A stretch of DNA of 48,861 bases from Candidatus Aquicultor sp. (lineage in GTDB: Bacteria > Actinomycetota > Aquicultoria > Aquicultorales > Aquicultoraceae). The DNA lies in the NCBI GenBank assembly GCA_036504445.1, contig DASXVE010000003.1:1-48861 (forward strand), in the 5' to 3' direction. Both the position numbers and the translations under genes were made by a program. Of the stretch, positions 34,432 through 41,533 are shown piece by piece (position 1 is the stretch's first letter; each line of letters begins with the position of its first letter). The notes under the pieces are model-generated. The model did no database searches. It saw only the letters and a program-made list of their open reading frames with translations, and was not told the DNA's origin.

Positions 34432-34893
34432 TTGACGCAAGGCAGGAATAGTAACAAGAGATGGATTAGTATACTTGTATGTATGCTCGTTCTGGCTCTC
34501 ACGGCGTTTGTGGTAGCTGGCTGCTCTGGAGGCGGCTCGGAGAAGGGCACACAGAACGAAGGAGTTAAGAGCGAGTCGAACACAACAGCAGAAAAAGCAG
34601 GAGCCGGAGGAGAAAAAAGCCCGATCTCGGAGCAAGAGAAAGCACAGGAATCGAGCGTACGCGATGTAAAAGATCCGCAGCAGCTCTTTATCGATAATTG
34701 CGGCCCGTGCCACGGCCACGACGGCACCGGTCTGGTTGGCCCGTCTATTAAGGCAACCGATTTATCGACCGTGCAAGTCAAGGATGTAACCGACAACGGA
34801 AAGGGTAGCGGCATGCCGAAGTTTAAAGGCGGCGAGCTCTCTGACGACCAGATTGCTGCAATTGCGCAATATGTAAAAGATAAGCTGAAATAA
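34432..34893 (+). CDS. Lipoprotein c-type cytochrome
   Basis: Membrane-tethered mono-heme cytochrome c of 153 residues. A lipoprotein signal ends in the lipobox VVAGC (Cys near 31). A Ser/Glu/Lys-rich linker follows to about 80, then a class I cytochrome domain with heme site CGPCH (near 90-94) and the axial Met in GSGMPKF (near 125). It would carry electrons outside the membrane, plausibly in a chain with menaquinone. Start is TTG after GGGAGGGAG. A terminator follows at 34967. Confidence 0.9.
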   Translation: MTQGRNSNKRWISILVCMLVLALTAFVVAGCSGGGSEKGTQNEGVKSESNTTAEKAGAGGEKSPISEQEKAQESSVRDVKDPQQLFIDNCGPCHGHDGTGLVGPSIKATDLSTVQVKDVTDNGKGSGMPKFKGGELSDDQIAAIAQYVKDKLK

Positions 34894-34966
34894 AGAAGAC
34901 CACGAGGGCTTATATACAAGCTGTTTACGCGCCATTTAGCGTGGCGTACAATTAAAAAACATTTCG

Positions 34967-34998
34967 AAAGGCCGGCTTCAAAACCGGCCTTTTCTTTT
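34967..34998 (+). terminator. Terminator of the cytochrome gene
   Basis: AAAGGCCGG (34967-34975) pairs with CCGGCCTTT (34984-34992), followed by TCTTTT. Confidence 0.9.
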
Positions 34999-35089
34999 GC
35001 CGTTATCCTATCACGTGTTTTTGGGAATAGATTGAATAGAGCTGGCGGTGGTTAGAGTTGTTTTCCTATTTTGCACGAGGAGTGATTGT

Positions 35090-35644
35090 ATGGGCAAAAA
35101 GCTTGTGACAGGTGTTGAGGGGTTGCTGCCGCTTCCATTAGCATTGGTAACCGTTGCAAATAATGAAAATATCCCGGATATTTTTAGTGCTTCATGGCTT
35201 GGCGTTATGTGTCCCGATCCGCTCTATATCGGTGTCGGCATTGATGCCGTGAGCTACGCGCACGAACTCATAGAAGATAATGCTGAATTTGCGATTAATA
35301 TTATGGAAGAGGGTTTTGTCAAAGAGATAGACGAGCTTAGCCGTCTATCGGGACATGAAACCGATAAATTTGAAGAAGCGCGGCTCACGGCTCAACCTGC
35401 AAAAGAAATAAAAGCCCCAATCATTCTCGAATCTGCAATCAGCATCGAATGTAAGGTGCAACATGTGTTGCGTCTCGGCACCCACGACCTCTATATCGGG
35501 CGCGTGCTTGCCACCCACGTGGAAGAATCGGTTTTGGACGGCAACAGCATTAACGTCGAAGTATTGAGACCGGTTGTATATGCAGTCGATTGGTACTGGT
35601 CTATCGGACGGAGGATCGGCCAAGTAGGACGCATGGCGGCATAA
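35090..35644 (+). CDS. Flavin reductase-like (FMN-binding split barrel) protein
   Basis: FMN-binding protein of the flavin reductase/flavoredoxin family, 184 residues. The start LPLPLALVTVANNENIPDIFSASWLGVMCPDPLYIGVGI shows the usual PxPxxLVT..., a switch to S-W-x-G-x-x-x-x-P-P pattern and the flavin-binding strand; AEFAINIMEE follows. Redox partner and substrate are unknown. The frame opens at 35048, but ATG 35090 has AGGAG 7 nt upstream. A thioredoxin gene follows after a promoter. Confidence 0.85.
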   Translation: MGKKLVTGVEGLLPLPLALVTVANNENIPDIFSASWLGVMCPDPLYIGVGIDAVSYAHELIEDNAEFAINIMEEGFVKEIDELSRLSGHETDKFEEARLTAQPAKEIKAPIILESAISIECKVQHVLRLGTHDLYIGRVLATHVEESVLDGNSINVEVLRPVVYAVDWYWSIGRRIGQVGRMAA

Positions 35645-35657
35645 TCAAACACTAATC

Positions 35658-35686
35658 TTGACATTAATACCCCCTAGGGGTATAAA
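35658..35686 (+). promoter_or_regulatory. Thioredoxin promoter with CsoR/CstR-type operator
   Basis: Perfect TTGACA (35658-35663), 17-nt spacer and TATAAA (35681-35686). ATACCCCCTAGGGGTAT (35667-35683) is an inverted repeat with 7-bp arms covering the spacer and the -10. GC-rich arms ending in ATA/TAT are typical operators of CsoR-family repressors, and such a regulator is encoded 1.3 kb downstream. Confidence 0.78.
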
Positions 35687-35707
35687 TGTATTCAAAGGAG
35701 TGAGTGT

Positions 35708-36037
35708 TTGATTATGGCTTCAGAAAAAATCACCAACATAAGCGATGCAGAGTTCGATGCCGAGGTATTGAAGGCCGATAAACCCGTCATCGTCGATTTC
35801 TGGGCTCCCTGGTGCGGCCCTTGTAAACTAGTTGCACCAAGGCTTGAGGAAATCGCGGATGAGTATGATGGCAAGCTAAAGGTTATTAAGGTAAATGTCG
35901 ATGATAATCAAGAGTGGGCTGGTAAGCTCGGTGTTATGAGCATACCGACGCTACTTTTTTTCAAAGACGGGGATGTTGCGGGTAAAATTGTTGGCGCAGT
36001 TCCAAAAGAAGAAATTATAAAACGCTTTGGATTATAA
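35708..36037 (+). CDS. trxA: Thioredoxin
   Basis: Standard cytoplasmic thioredoxin, 109 residues: VDFWAPWCGPCKLVAP with the WCGPC site at about 34-38, the cis-Pro in SIPTLLFF near 78, and no signal peptide. TTG 35708 has AAGGAG 7 nt upstream; ATG 35714 two codons later is the other choice. It lies behind a promoter overlapped by a CsoR/CstR-type operator, so it may be induced by sulfur or metal stress. The cysteine site contrasts with the UGA-encoded paralogue 700 nt downstream. Confidence 0.93.
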   Translation: MIMASEKITNISDAEFDAEVLKADKPVIVDFWAPWCGPCKLVAPRLEEIADEYDGKLKVIKVNVDDNQEWAGKLGVMSIPTLLFFKDGDVAGKIVGAVPKEEIIKRFGL

Positions 36038-36080
36038 GCGAACGAATTTTACTGTGTTTATGTAAGACAATGGAGGAGAT

Positions 36081-36284
36081 ATGCCAACATACCAGTTTAT
36101 ATGTGAGAGCTGTGGCAAAGACTTCGAGTTCTTCCTCACACGAATGTTGCGTGATGAAGATAAAATTTGCCCTAGCTGTGGTAGCAGCAAAATAAAGCGC
36201 GCATACCGGGACTTCTTGGGATTTGCAGGCTCGAAAAGCAACAGTTGCGGCAACACCGGATGTGGTACCGGCAGCTTTGGTTGA
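36081..36284 (+). CDS. FmdB-family zinc ribbon protein
   Basis: Small 67-residue protein starting MPTYQFICESCGKDFEFF, followed by CPSCGSSKIKR, the CxxC pair of the FmdB regulatory domain. A Cys/Gly/Ser-rich tail (SCGNTGCGTGSFG) ends it, common in the family. The exact role is unknown. GGAGGA precedes ATG. It is 43 nt behind the thioredoxin and ends at a terminator. Confidence 0.88.
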   Translation: MPTYQFICESCGKDFEFFLTRMLRDEDKICPSCGSSKIKRAYRDFLGFAGSKSNSCGNTGCGTGSFG

Positions 36285-36326
36285 GGATAAATAATACAGG
36301 CTGGAAGCCTGAATAAGGAACAGGAA

Positions 36327-36360
36327 TTAGGCCCTCTGTTTAAGGGGGCCTAATCTTTCT
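36327..36360 (+). terminator. Terminator after the FmdB-type gene
   Basis: TTAGGCCC (36327-36334) pairs with GGGCCTAA (36346-36353), followed by TCTTTCTT. Confidence 0.85.
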
Positions 36361-36373
36361 TCCGGGGATACGA

Positions 36374-36397
36374 ATATGCCCTAGGGTGGTATTGACT
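36374..36397 (+). promoter_or_regulatory. Second CCCTAGGG operator-like site and -35 box
   Basis: CCCTAGGG (36379-36386) stands in the degenerate repeat ATGCCCTAGGGTGGTAT just before TTGACT (36392-36397). A poor TATCGT lies 16 nt further. It resembles the operator at 35667-35683 and precedes the selenocysteine thioredoxin and CsoR-family genes. Confidence 0.5.
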
Positions 36398-36486
36398 TAC
36401 GTCAAATAGTTGTTATCGTCTATCATGGTATACTAGAGTCAGCAAAGATTTGAATGATCTATTGCTGCACGTGAAAGGAGTACAGT

Positions 36487-36975
36487 ATGCCGGAACCAAG
36501 AGTTTCGCTTAAAATACTAGGAATTTTTGCCTGTATCGTACTAATCGTATCACTCTCGATAGGATGCCGGAGCAGCAACCGGGTACAAACAAGCCAACCT
36601 CAGACACAAGATCAAGCACAAACTCAACCTCAAACGCAGCCCGGAGCCGTACAACAAAATCAGGGCACAAGCGTTTCATCAAGCGAAGTGAGCGGCCCGA
36701 AAGTGCTGTACTTTGGGGCACAATGGTGACCGACCTGTAAGGAAACAAAACCGCTGGTCGAGCAGGTTAAAAGAGAGTATAATAATAAGATACCGGTTGT
36801 TATGTATGACGTTGATGATACGGCAGGTTCACAGATGGCCGACAAGTACGGTGTTGGGGGATTACCGACGACAGTGTTCATCGGTAAAGATGAAAAAACT
36901 GTCAGTCGCTTAGAGGGAGCTGTAACTAAGGAGATTATGGTTAAGGGCATTAACCAGGCCCTAGGAAATAACTAG
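36487..36975 (+). CDS. Selenocysteine-containing thioredoxin-like lipoprotein (UGA at codon 81)
   Basis: Reading through TGA at 36727-36729 gives one 162-residue protein. An N-terminal lipoprotein signal ends in LSIGC (Cys near 27), then a Gln/Pro/Thr-rich linker, then a thioredoxin domain: VLYFGAQW-U-PTCKETKPLV near 73-91, PVVMYDVDD near 100, and the cis-Pro in GVGGLPTTVFIG. The usual site is WCxxC; UGA stands at the first Cys, with the second kept. Both halves are in one frame, with no other start for the second half. A hairpin with loop GGUCG lies 26 nt past the UGA. AAAGGAG precedes ATG. The protein would act outside the membrane. A CsoR-family regulator gene follows after 20 nt. Confidence 0.88.
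36749..36768 (+). promoter_or_regulatory. Candidate SECIS hairpin of the thioredoxin lipoprotein gene
   Basis: AACC-GCT (36749-36755) pairs with AGC-(A)-GGTT (36761-36768) around the loop GGTCG. The loop begins 26 nt past the UGA and starts GGUC like the E. coli fdhF SECIS loop. Confidence 0.7.
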
Positions 36976-36995
36976 AAGAGGAGATCAAAAAGCCA

Positions 36996-37286
36996 ATGGT
37001 TGCAATGTATGACCGCGACGGAGAATCCAAACGAGTGATAACTCGACTGAAGCGGCTCGAAGGCCAGCTGAGAGGCCTACAGCGTTTGGTCGAAATGGGT
37101 GAAGACTGCGAGAGCATTCTTACCCAGTTTGCTGCGGCAAAAGGAGCGTTCCAGAGAGTTGGAGAGCTTATTTTGGCCAGCGTAATTCGCAACTGTGTCG
37201 AAAAGGAAACAGCCGACAAATCGCCGAGCGAAAGCATAGAGTCGGCTATTGCCCTTTTCGAGCAATATGTGAGGCATTTGCAGTAA
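36996..37286 (+). CDS. CsoR-family repressor with CstR-like (Cys-x-Cys) ligand set
   Basis: Small all-helical repressor of 96 residues in the CsoR/RcnR/FrmR/CstR family: ITRLKRLEGQLRGLQRLVE near 15-33, then DCESILTQFAAAKGAF, then LASVIRNCVE. The two Cys are 29 residues apart as in CsoR, but the Cu-ligand His, expected 4 residues before the second Cys, is Val. Two Cys without that His is the pattern of CstR, which senses persulfides. It follows the selenocysteine thioredoxin by 20 nt and likely controls it and the trxA promoter, both with CCCTAGGG sites. GAGGAG precedes ATG. Confidence 0.87.
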   Translation: MVAMYDRDGESKRVITRLKRLEGQLRGLQRLVEMGEDCESILTQFAAAKGAFQRVGELILASVIRNCVEKETADKSPSESIESAIALFEQYVRHLQ

Positions 37287-37303
37287 GACCACCTATAAGG
37301 TAT

Positions 37304-37332
37304 TTGCAGAATTTAAAAAGACATGATAAAAT
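37304..37332 (+). promoter_or_regulatory. Promoter of tRNA-Gly
   Basis: TTGCAG (37304-37309), 17-nt spacer, TAAAAT (37327-37332), 12 nt before the tRNA. Confidence 0.7.
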
Positions 37333-37344
37333 CGTTTCTGCAAT

Positions 37345-37420
<76 letters not shown>

Positions 37421-37424
37421 AAAG

Positions 37425-37463
37425 TGGGAGGGAACTGCTATAATTATGCAGTGTTCTCTCCCA
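37425..37463 (+). terminator. Hairpin between tRNA-Gly and tRNA-Cys
   Basis: TGGGAG (37425-37430) pairs with CTCCCA (37458-37463); inside, GAAC/GTTC and TGC/GCA pair with a small bulge. Only ATATTT follows, so it may be a processing signal or partial terminator. Confidence 0.5.
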
Positions 37464-37474
37464 TATTTGTAAGT

Positions 37475-37549
37475 GGCGACGTGGCCGAGTGGCTTAGGCA
37501 TTGGTCTGCAAAACCAAGTACACCGGTTCGACTCCGGTCGTCGCCTCCA
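37475..37549 (+). tRNA. tRNA-Cys (anticodon GCA)
   Basis: Acceptor GGCGACG/CGTCGCC, anticodon arm TTGGT-CTGCAAA-ACCAA with anticodon GCA, T arm CCGGTTCGACTCCGG; discriminator T and encoded CCA. Confidence 0.95.
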
Positions 37550-37559
37550 ATATGAGTTT

Positions 37560-37587
37560 GGGCATGTTTACATGCCCTTTTTTATTT
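37560..37587 (+). terminator. Terminator of tRNA-Cys
   Basis: GGGCATG (37560-37566), loop TTTA, CATGCCC (37571-37577), then TTTTTTATTT. Confidence 0.92.
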
Positions 37588-37607
37588 ACCAGGAGTTGTT
37601 GAGGACT

Positions 37608-38831
37608 ATGTCGCAGAAAGATGCAGCAAGCAGAGACGAACAGCAAGAAAAGCGCGTTTTAGGGGTATCTAAGAACGTCTTCTTCTTAGGCTTAACCAGC
37701 CTGTTTAATGATATTAGCTCTGAGATGATCTATCCTTTGATACCAATATTCTTGACGACTGTCCTGGGTACACCGGTAGCTTTTGTCGGGCTCATAGAAG
37801 GCATAGCGGAATCAACCGCTAGCTTAATGAAGCTCGTATCGGGTAGGCTTTCCGATAGGTTTAACCAGCGAAAATTGCCGGCCGTAATCGGTTATGCGTT
37901 AGGAGCGGTAGGAAAGCCCCTTCTCGCGGTATCATTCGTCTGGTGGCAGGCGTTATTCGCGAGATTCACGGATCGACTCGGGAAGGGTATTCGAACAGCC
38001 CCGCGAGACGCCCTCATTGCCGACTCAAGCAGCCCGGACGCCTATGGCAGATCGTTCGGCTTTCACCGGACAATGGATACGGTAGGCGCCGCCATAGGGC
38101 CCTTAATGGCATTATTCTTGTTTCCTGCCCTTAATCAGAATTTCCGCACATACTTTGCTATCGCTATAATCCCGGCGATTATCAGTATATTTGTGCTCGT
38201 AAAGTACGTTACCGAGCCTCGTCGAAGCGATGTTAGCAAGAAGATTGTTCTGGAGCGATTTAGCTTGGCACCGTTCAATCGCAGCTTTAAGATATTTTTA
38301 CTGATCGCACTGGTGTTTACGCTTGGCAACTCAAGCGATGCGTTCTTAGTGCTTCGAGCGCAGAATGTGGGTATAAGCGTAGCGCTTATCCCGCTAGTTT
38401 ATCTCATATTTAACCTGGTTAGCGCATCTATAGCGACACCAGCGGGAATTATATCCGATAAAATCGGGCGCAAACGGGTAATAGCTGTCGGGTTTGCAAC
38501 GTTTTCAGCTGTCTATTTAGGATTCGCGTTAGCAAAGACGACAACGGCGGTTTGGCTGTTGTTTGCAGCATACGGGTTGTACGCGGGGTTTACAGAGAGC
38601 ATTTTTAAGGCGTATGCTGCCGATCTAGCGCCGGCGAATTTGCGAGGCACAGCATACGGATTGCTCAATCTTGTTCTGGGGATCGCATTGCTTCCTGCAA
38701 GTTTTGTAGCAGGGTTGCTATGGCAATACGTAAACCCGGCGGCGACGTTTTATTACGGCAGCGCAATGTCGCTATTTGCCTTAATTCTGTTTGTGCTATT
38801 CTCTTTGATGTCAAATAGAGCGCGTGTTTAA
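37608..38831 (+). CDS. MFS transporter
   Basis: Major facilitator with about 12 membrane helices, 407 residues. The segment FNDISSEMIYPLIPIF near the start and DRLGKGIRTAPRDALIADSS near 115-134 mark a subgroup of MFS drug or metabolite exporters; the second-half loop reads GIISDKIGRKRVIA. The substrate cannot be told. The frame is open back to 37473, but that part is the tRNA-Cys gene; ATG 37608 with GAGG 5 nt upstream is the start. It sits between a tRNA terminator and the tRNA-Val promoter. Confidence 0.88.
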   Translation: MSQKDAASRDEQQEKRVLGVSKNVFFLGLTSLFNDISSEMIYPLIPIFLTTVLGTPVAFVGLIEGIAESTASLMKLVSGRLSDRFNQRKLPAVIGYALGAVGKPLLAVSFVWWQALFARFTDRLGKGIRTAPRDALIADSSSPDAYGRSFGFHRTMDTVGAAIGPLMALFLFPALNQNFRTYFAIAIIPAIISIFVLVKYVTEPRRSDVSKKIVLERFSLAPFNRSFKIFLLIALVFTLGNSSDAFLVLRAQNVGISVALIPLVYLIFNLVSASIATPAGIISDKIGRKRVIAVGFATFSAVYLGFALAKTTTAVWLLFAAYGLYAGFTESIFKAYAADLAPANLRGTAYGLLNLVLGIALLPASFVAGLLWQYVNPAATFYYGSAMSLFALILFVLFSLMSNRARV

Positions 38832-38919
38832 CGAGGAATAGCCTGGGGTAGTATCTATACGGTTCGCGTCTTGGGGCCTAAAGCGTAAGCTGTCGATTCA
38901 AGCATGTAAGGCAGCAAAA

Positions 38920-38948
38920 TTGCAAAAAATGGCGTTTTTCTGTATAAT
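38920..38948 (+). promoter_or_regulatory. Promoter of tRNA-Val
   Basis: TTGCAA (38920-38925), 17-nt spacer, perfect TATAAT (38943-38948). Confidence 0.78.
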
Positions 38949-38969
38949 CCATGAAGTGAAAAACGTTTA

Positions 38970-39044
38970 GGGCGCTTAGCTCAGGGGGAGAGCACTTCCT
39001 TGACGCGGAAGGGGTCAGAGGTTCAAATCCTCTAGCGCCCACCA
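38970..39044 (+). tRNA. tRNA-Val (anticodon GAC)
   Basis: Acceptor GGGCGCT/AGCGCCC, anticodon arm CTTCC-TTGACGC-GGAAG with anticodon GAC, T arm AGAGGTTCAAATCCTCT; discriminator A and encoded CCA. Confidence 0.95.
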
Positions 39045-39046
39045 AG

Positions 39047-39074
39047 AAAGACCAGTTAAACGCTGGCCTTTTGA
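39047..39074 (+). terminator. Terminator of tRNA-Val
   Basis: AAAG-A-CCAG pairs with CTGG-C-CTTT with one mismatch, followed by TT. Confidence 0.6.
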
Positions 39075-39431
39075 ATTATATGGAAGCCAAAAAGCTGAAA
39101 AGCTAAAAACATAGAGTTAAAAATCCCATATCGATACCAATTAGACCAATGAACTATGTTACCGCACTATAAAACCAGCCTAAAAGCAGCATCAAACCAG
39201 CATTAAGTAATCTATTCATGCAGAGACTGCGCATTTTGCGTGGTCGCGCACAATGAAGCCATTGCGTGTTCTGCTAACACGGGGCGGGCATTTTTATGTC
39301 ACAAGCCCAATGTCAGTAGTACTACATAGGCACGGTTGAGCGTAGACTCGCAAAAACCGGCAAAGGTAAGCCGGCAAAAGTGACCGAAGCTGGTTATTTG
39401 TACCATAAACCGGCGCAACAGCGAAAGGTAG
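39075..39431 (+). other. Leader region of the transglycosylase-like gene, no ORF
   Basis: About 350 nt without a gene. The last 100 nt can form GAG/CTC (39338-39349) and CCGGC/GCCGG (39357-39374) hairpins separated by A-rich links, then GGT/ACC. Cell-wall hydrolase genes of Gram-positives often have c-di-AMP riboswitches, but the ydaO-type conserved sequences are not seen here. Confidence 0.4.
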
Positions 39432-40064
39432 GTGTGTGTTATTAACGGTAGGAATAAGATAACAATCATCGGGTTCGTAATAGTTTTAATGACACTGTCG
39501 ATCGCGCTCTATACAGTGAATACGCAAAAGAGTGCGACGGTCGCGAAGCTACAGAAAAAAAATGCTTCGCTAAAATTAGAGGTCTCCAGAAAGATCGACC
39601 AACTCAAGATCGAGCAATCAAGAGTCGACGCGCTCATGAGCAGGAATGCGGAAGCGCGCAAGGCTTCCAGCATTAGTAAGCCCGCTCAACCACAGCTTGT
39701 ATCAAGCAAAAAGAAGGTAAAAGCCAAAGCAAGAAAACGTAAAACACGCAGTCGCGTGCGGGTATCAAGAGGAGCAGTGCGGACGTTTCCCGCCGAACCG
39801 ACCGTCAGGCAGGTGGGAGTAACCTATTGGTCGGACGAAGCGCAACTAGATGCATTGGTTTGGATTTGCTGCCACGAGTCTATCAGGCCGGGCGCGGTAA
39901 GTGCGAACGGATGTAAGGGCTTATTCCAATTGATTAATCCGCCCCGTTGGATGAAGCTCGGCGATGCTGCGAGTGAAACAAAAGCAGGGTGCGAATATAT
40001 ACAGCGCCGTTACGGGACGCCGTCGAAGGCAAAATCATTTTGGCTTGGGCACGGATGGTATTAA
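39432..40064 (+). CDS. Membrane-anchored lytic transglycosylase-like protein
   Basis: Cell-wall enzyme of 210 residues. A membrane helix (about 10-27) anchors it, followed by a coiled-coil segment (about 35-72), a very basic Lys/Arg linker near 90-115, and a transglycosylase-like domain from about 128: ALVWICCHESIRPGAVSANGCKGLFQL with the catalytic Glu near 149. The end GCEYIQRRYGTPSKAKSFWLGHGWY matches the aggregation-promoting-factor/SLT-like family, which ends in W-x-x-x-GWY. The start is GTG at 39432 with AAAGG nearby. A terminator follows at 40121. Confidence 0.85.
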   Translation: MCVINGRNKITIIGFVIVLMTLSIALYTVNTQKSATVAKLQKKNASLKLEVSRKIDQLKIEQSRVDALMSRNAEARKASSISKPAQPQLVSSKKKVKAKARKRKTRSRVRVSRGAVRTFPAEPTVRQVGVTYWSDEAQLDALVWICCHESIRPGAVSANGCKGLFQLINPPRWMKLGDAASETKAGCEYIQRRYGTPSKAKSFWLGHGWY

Positions 40065-40120
40065 ACTATCGCAGTTGTTAAGCTTGAAAGCATGAAAATA
40101 AGCGAATAACTTCGTATATA

Positions 40121-40153
40121 AATGCGCCGTGCAAGCGGCGCATTCTTTTATTT
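40121..40153 (+). terminator. Terminator of the transglycosylase-like gene
   Basis: AATGCGCCG (40121-40129), CGGCGCATT (40136-40144), then CTTTTATTT. Confidence 0.9.
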
Positions 40154-40201
40154 ACCGGAATAATTAAAGAATTTCTTATTATGAAAAATCCTATTACACG
40201 T

Positions 40202-40230
40202 TTGTTTGTACGTTAAAACGGGAATATAGT
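40202..40230 (+). promoter_or_regulatory. Possible promoter of the 40.3 kb small gene
   Basis: TTGTTT (40202-40207), 17-nt spacer, TATAGT (40225-40230). Confidence 0.45.
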
Positions 40231-40299
40231 GCCTATATGGGTAGCTAGCAAGCGCAATATTGCCGGGCAACGGGCAATATTAGTAAGAAAGGACGAAGA

Positions 40300-40551
40300 A
40301 TGAAGACGCTATACTCTAACTTTAGTATCGACAAAAAGCATCCGGGATCAGGCAAAGCCGGCTTTCGCAGGGCGATCGACGCCGAAGGAAAAGTCTATAT
40401 GCTCGATTTTACCGCGGGGAGATCGCCGCTCGAGCAGAATAGGGCTGAGAACCGCAGTATTTATGACCGTAAAGCCGTTGGCTTTTGGAATCAAGAACGC
40501 TTTACGCGGAGCGAGTCTGCGGTTGGTGAGCGCGTTCGACGCCGTGCATGA
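40300..40551 (+). CDS. Small basic protein, function unknown
   Basis: The 83-residue protein is not one I recognise. It is rich in Arg, Lys and Gly with short strands (KVYMLDFTAG) and no membrane segment. AAAGGACGAAGA precedes ATG and a promoter-like pair lies upstream, so it is probably expressed. Its last 50 nt overlap the end of the convergent TIM-barrel gene. Confidence 0.55.
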   Translation: MKTLYSNFSIDKKHPGSGKAGFRRAIDAEGKVYMLDFTAGRSPLEQNRAENRSIYDRKAVGFWNQERFTRSESAVGERVRRRA

Positions 40552-41386
40552 TGTTGGTCAAATAATAGTATGATCGTTTGATGGCGTAATCGGGCATGTC
40601 TTTGTACGATGATAGGTCTACGGTTACAAATCCCCCGTATTGAACCCTGTGCAGTGTTTTAAAAAACGAGATCCACTCAATGGTTCCGGCACCCGGAATA
40701 AGATAATCACGCCCACCGTATCCTGTGTCTGCAACAGTAATATGCTTGATATAATTACGATACGTATCCATAATGCTGCATGGCGTTTCACACGAGCTGC
40801 TTGATCGGCCCACATGAAACGCGATGTTGATGTTGCGGTGCTGCGAGAATACCGCTCGCATAGCATCCGCCGTGGGGAAGAAAAGACCGGGGCCGTACAT
40901 GAGGCCTACCGACACGCCAAGGTTTTGCGCATACTCGCCAAGCTCCTCGATTTTGGTAATCATGGCGATCAGCAGTCGTCTAGCATCGATGGTTGGATCG
41001 GCGACGCCGGGAGTAATCGTTACCGACGGGCAATTCAGCGTTCGTGCTACGCTCACATAGTATTTTATCCGCTCGAGGTAGTGGCGGTTCTGCCAGATCG
41101 TACGTTGTAGCGCCTTTACGTGCGCGCTCCTTATAAGGTTATGCACATCGCTGTTCAGGTGGCAGTGTTGTATAGCTATATTTGAAACTTCAAGATCGTG
41201 AAAGATTAAAGCATCTTTAACTGCCTGCGTGCAGCCCGAATGGCCGTCGCTCTGGTGAAGACGCTCATGACCGGCCACAATCTCGATACCCTGGTAACCG
41301 ATCGCGGCGAGCTTTCGTATCGCTTCGGTGAGAGCTATGCCGGTGTATACATTTGAGCTACAGGCAAGTTTAATACGATTCATCAT
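40502..41386 (-). CDS. Xylose isomerase-like TIM-barrel protein
   Basis: The 294-residue protein belongs to the sugar phosphate isomerase/epimerase superfamily: LTEAIRKLAAIGYQGIEIVAG near 17-37, CPSVTITPGV near 115, and GAGTIEWISFFKTLHRVQYGGFVTVDL near 240. Typical metal ligands seem changed: the usual D-x-GH segment reads FHVGRSS, and the last Glu is Asp. It may be inactive or act on another substrate. Start: ATG 41386 (or 41383); ATG 41410 is also open and none has a clear SD. It ends within the convergent small gene. Confidence 0.72.
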   Translation of the reverse strand: MMNRIKLACSSNVYTGIALTEAIRKLAAIGYQGIEIVAGHERLHQSDGHSGCTQAVKDALIFHDLEVSNIAIQHCHLNSDVHNLIRSAHVKALQRTIWQNRHYLERIKYYVSVARTLNCPSVTITPGVADPTIDARRLLIAMITKIEELGEYAQNLGVSVGLMYGPGLFFPTADAMRAVFSQHRNINIAFHVGRSSSSCETPCSIMDTYRNYIKHITVADTGYGGRDYLIPGAGTIEWISFFKTLHRVQYGGFVTVDLSSYKDMPDYAIKRSYYYLTNIMHGVERAHQPQTRSA

Positions 41387-41533
41387 TTCTGGTTGTACCC
41401 AGAATCGCATAAAATAAAGCGTTTTACTGGTCTGCAGGGAAGCTTAACGTAAGAGTTGACAGGTGCGAGTCTGATAGCCAAACTAGGAGGCAATGGTGTT
41501 TTAACAAAGACGGGTTACGTTCACGGATAGAGA

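Noticed and set aside
36282-36291. Selenocysteine near the C-terminus of the FmdB-type protein (TGA GGA TAA)
   Set aside because: Only one codon would follow, there is no hairpin at SECIS distance, and family members end here.
16457-36729. UGA read as Trp or Gly through an alternative genetic code
   Set aside because: trxB and the FmdB-type gene end in UGA normally, and both special UGAs fall exactly at catalytic Cys positions with SECIS-like hairpins.
37473-37607. Open frame running into the MFS gene from 37473
   Set aside because: It is the tRNA-Cys gene and its terminator; the transporter starts at ATG 37608.
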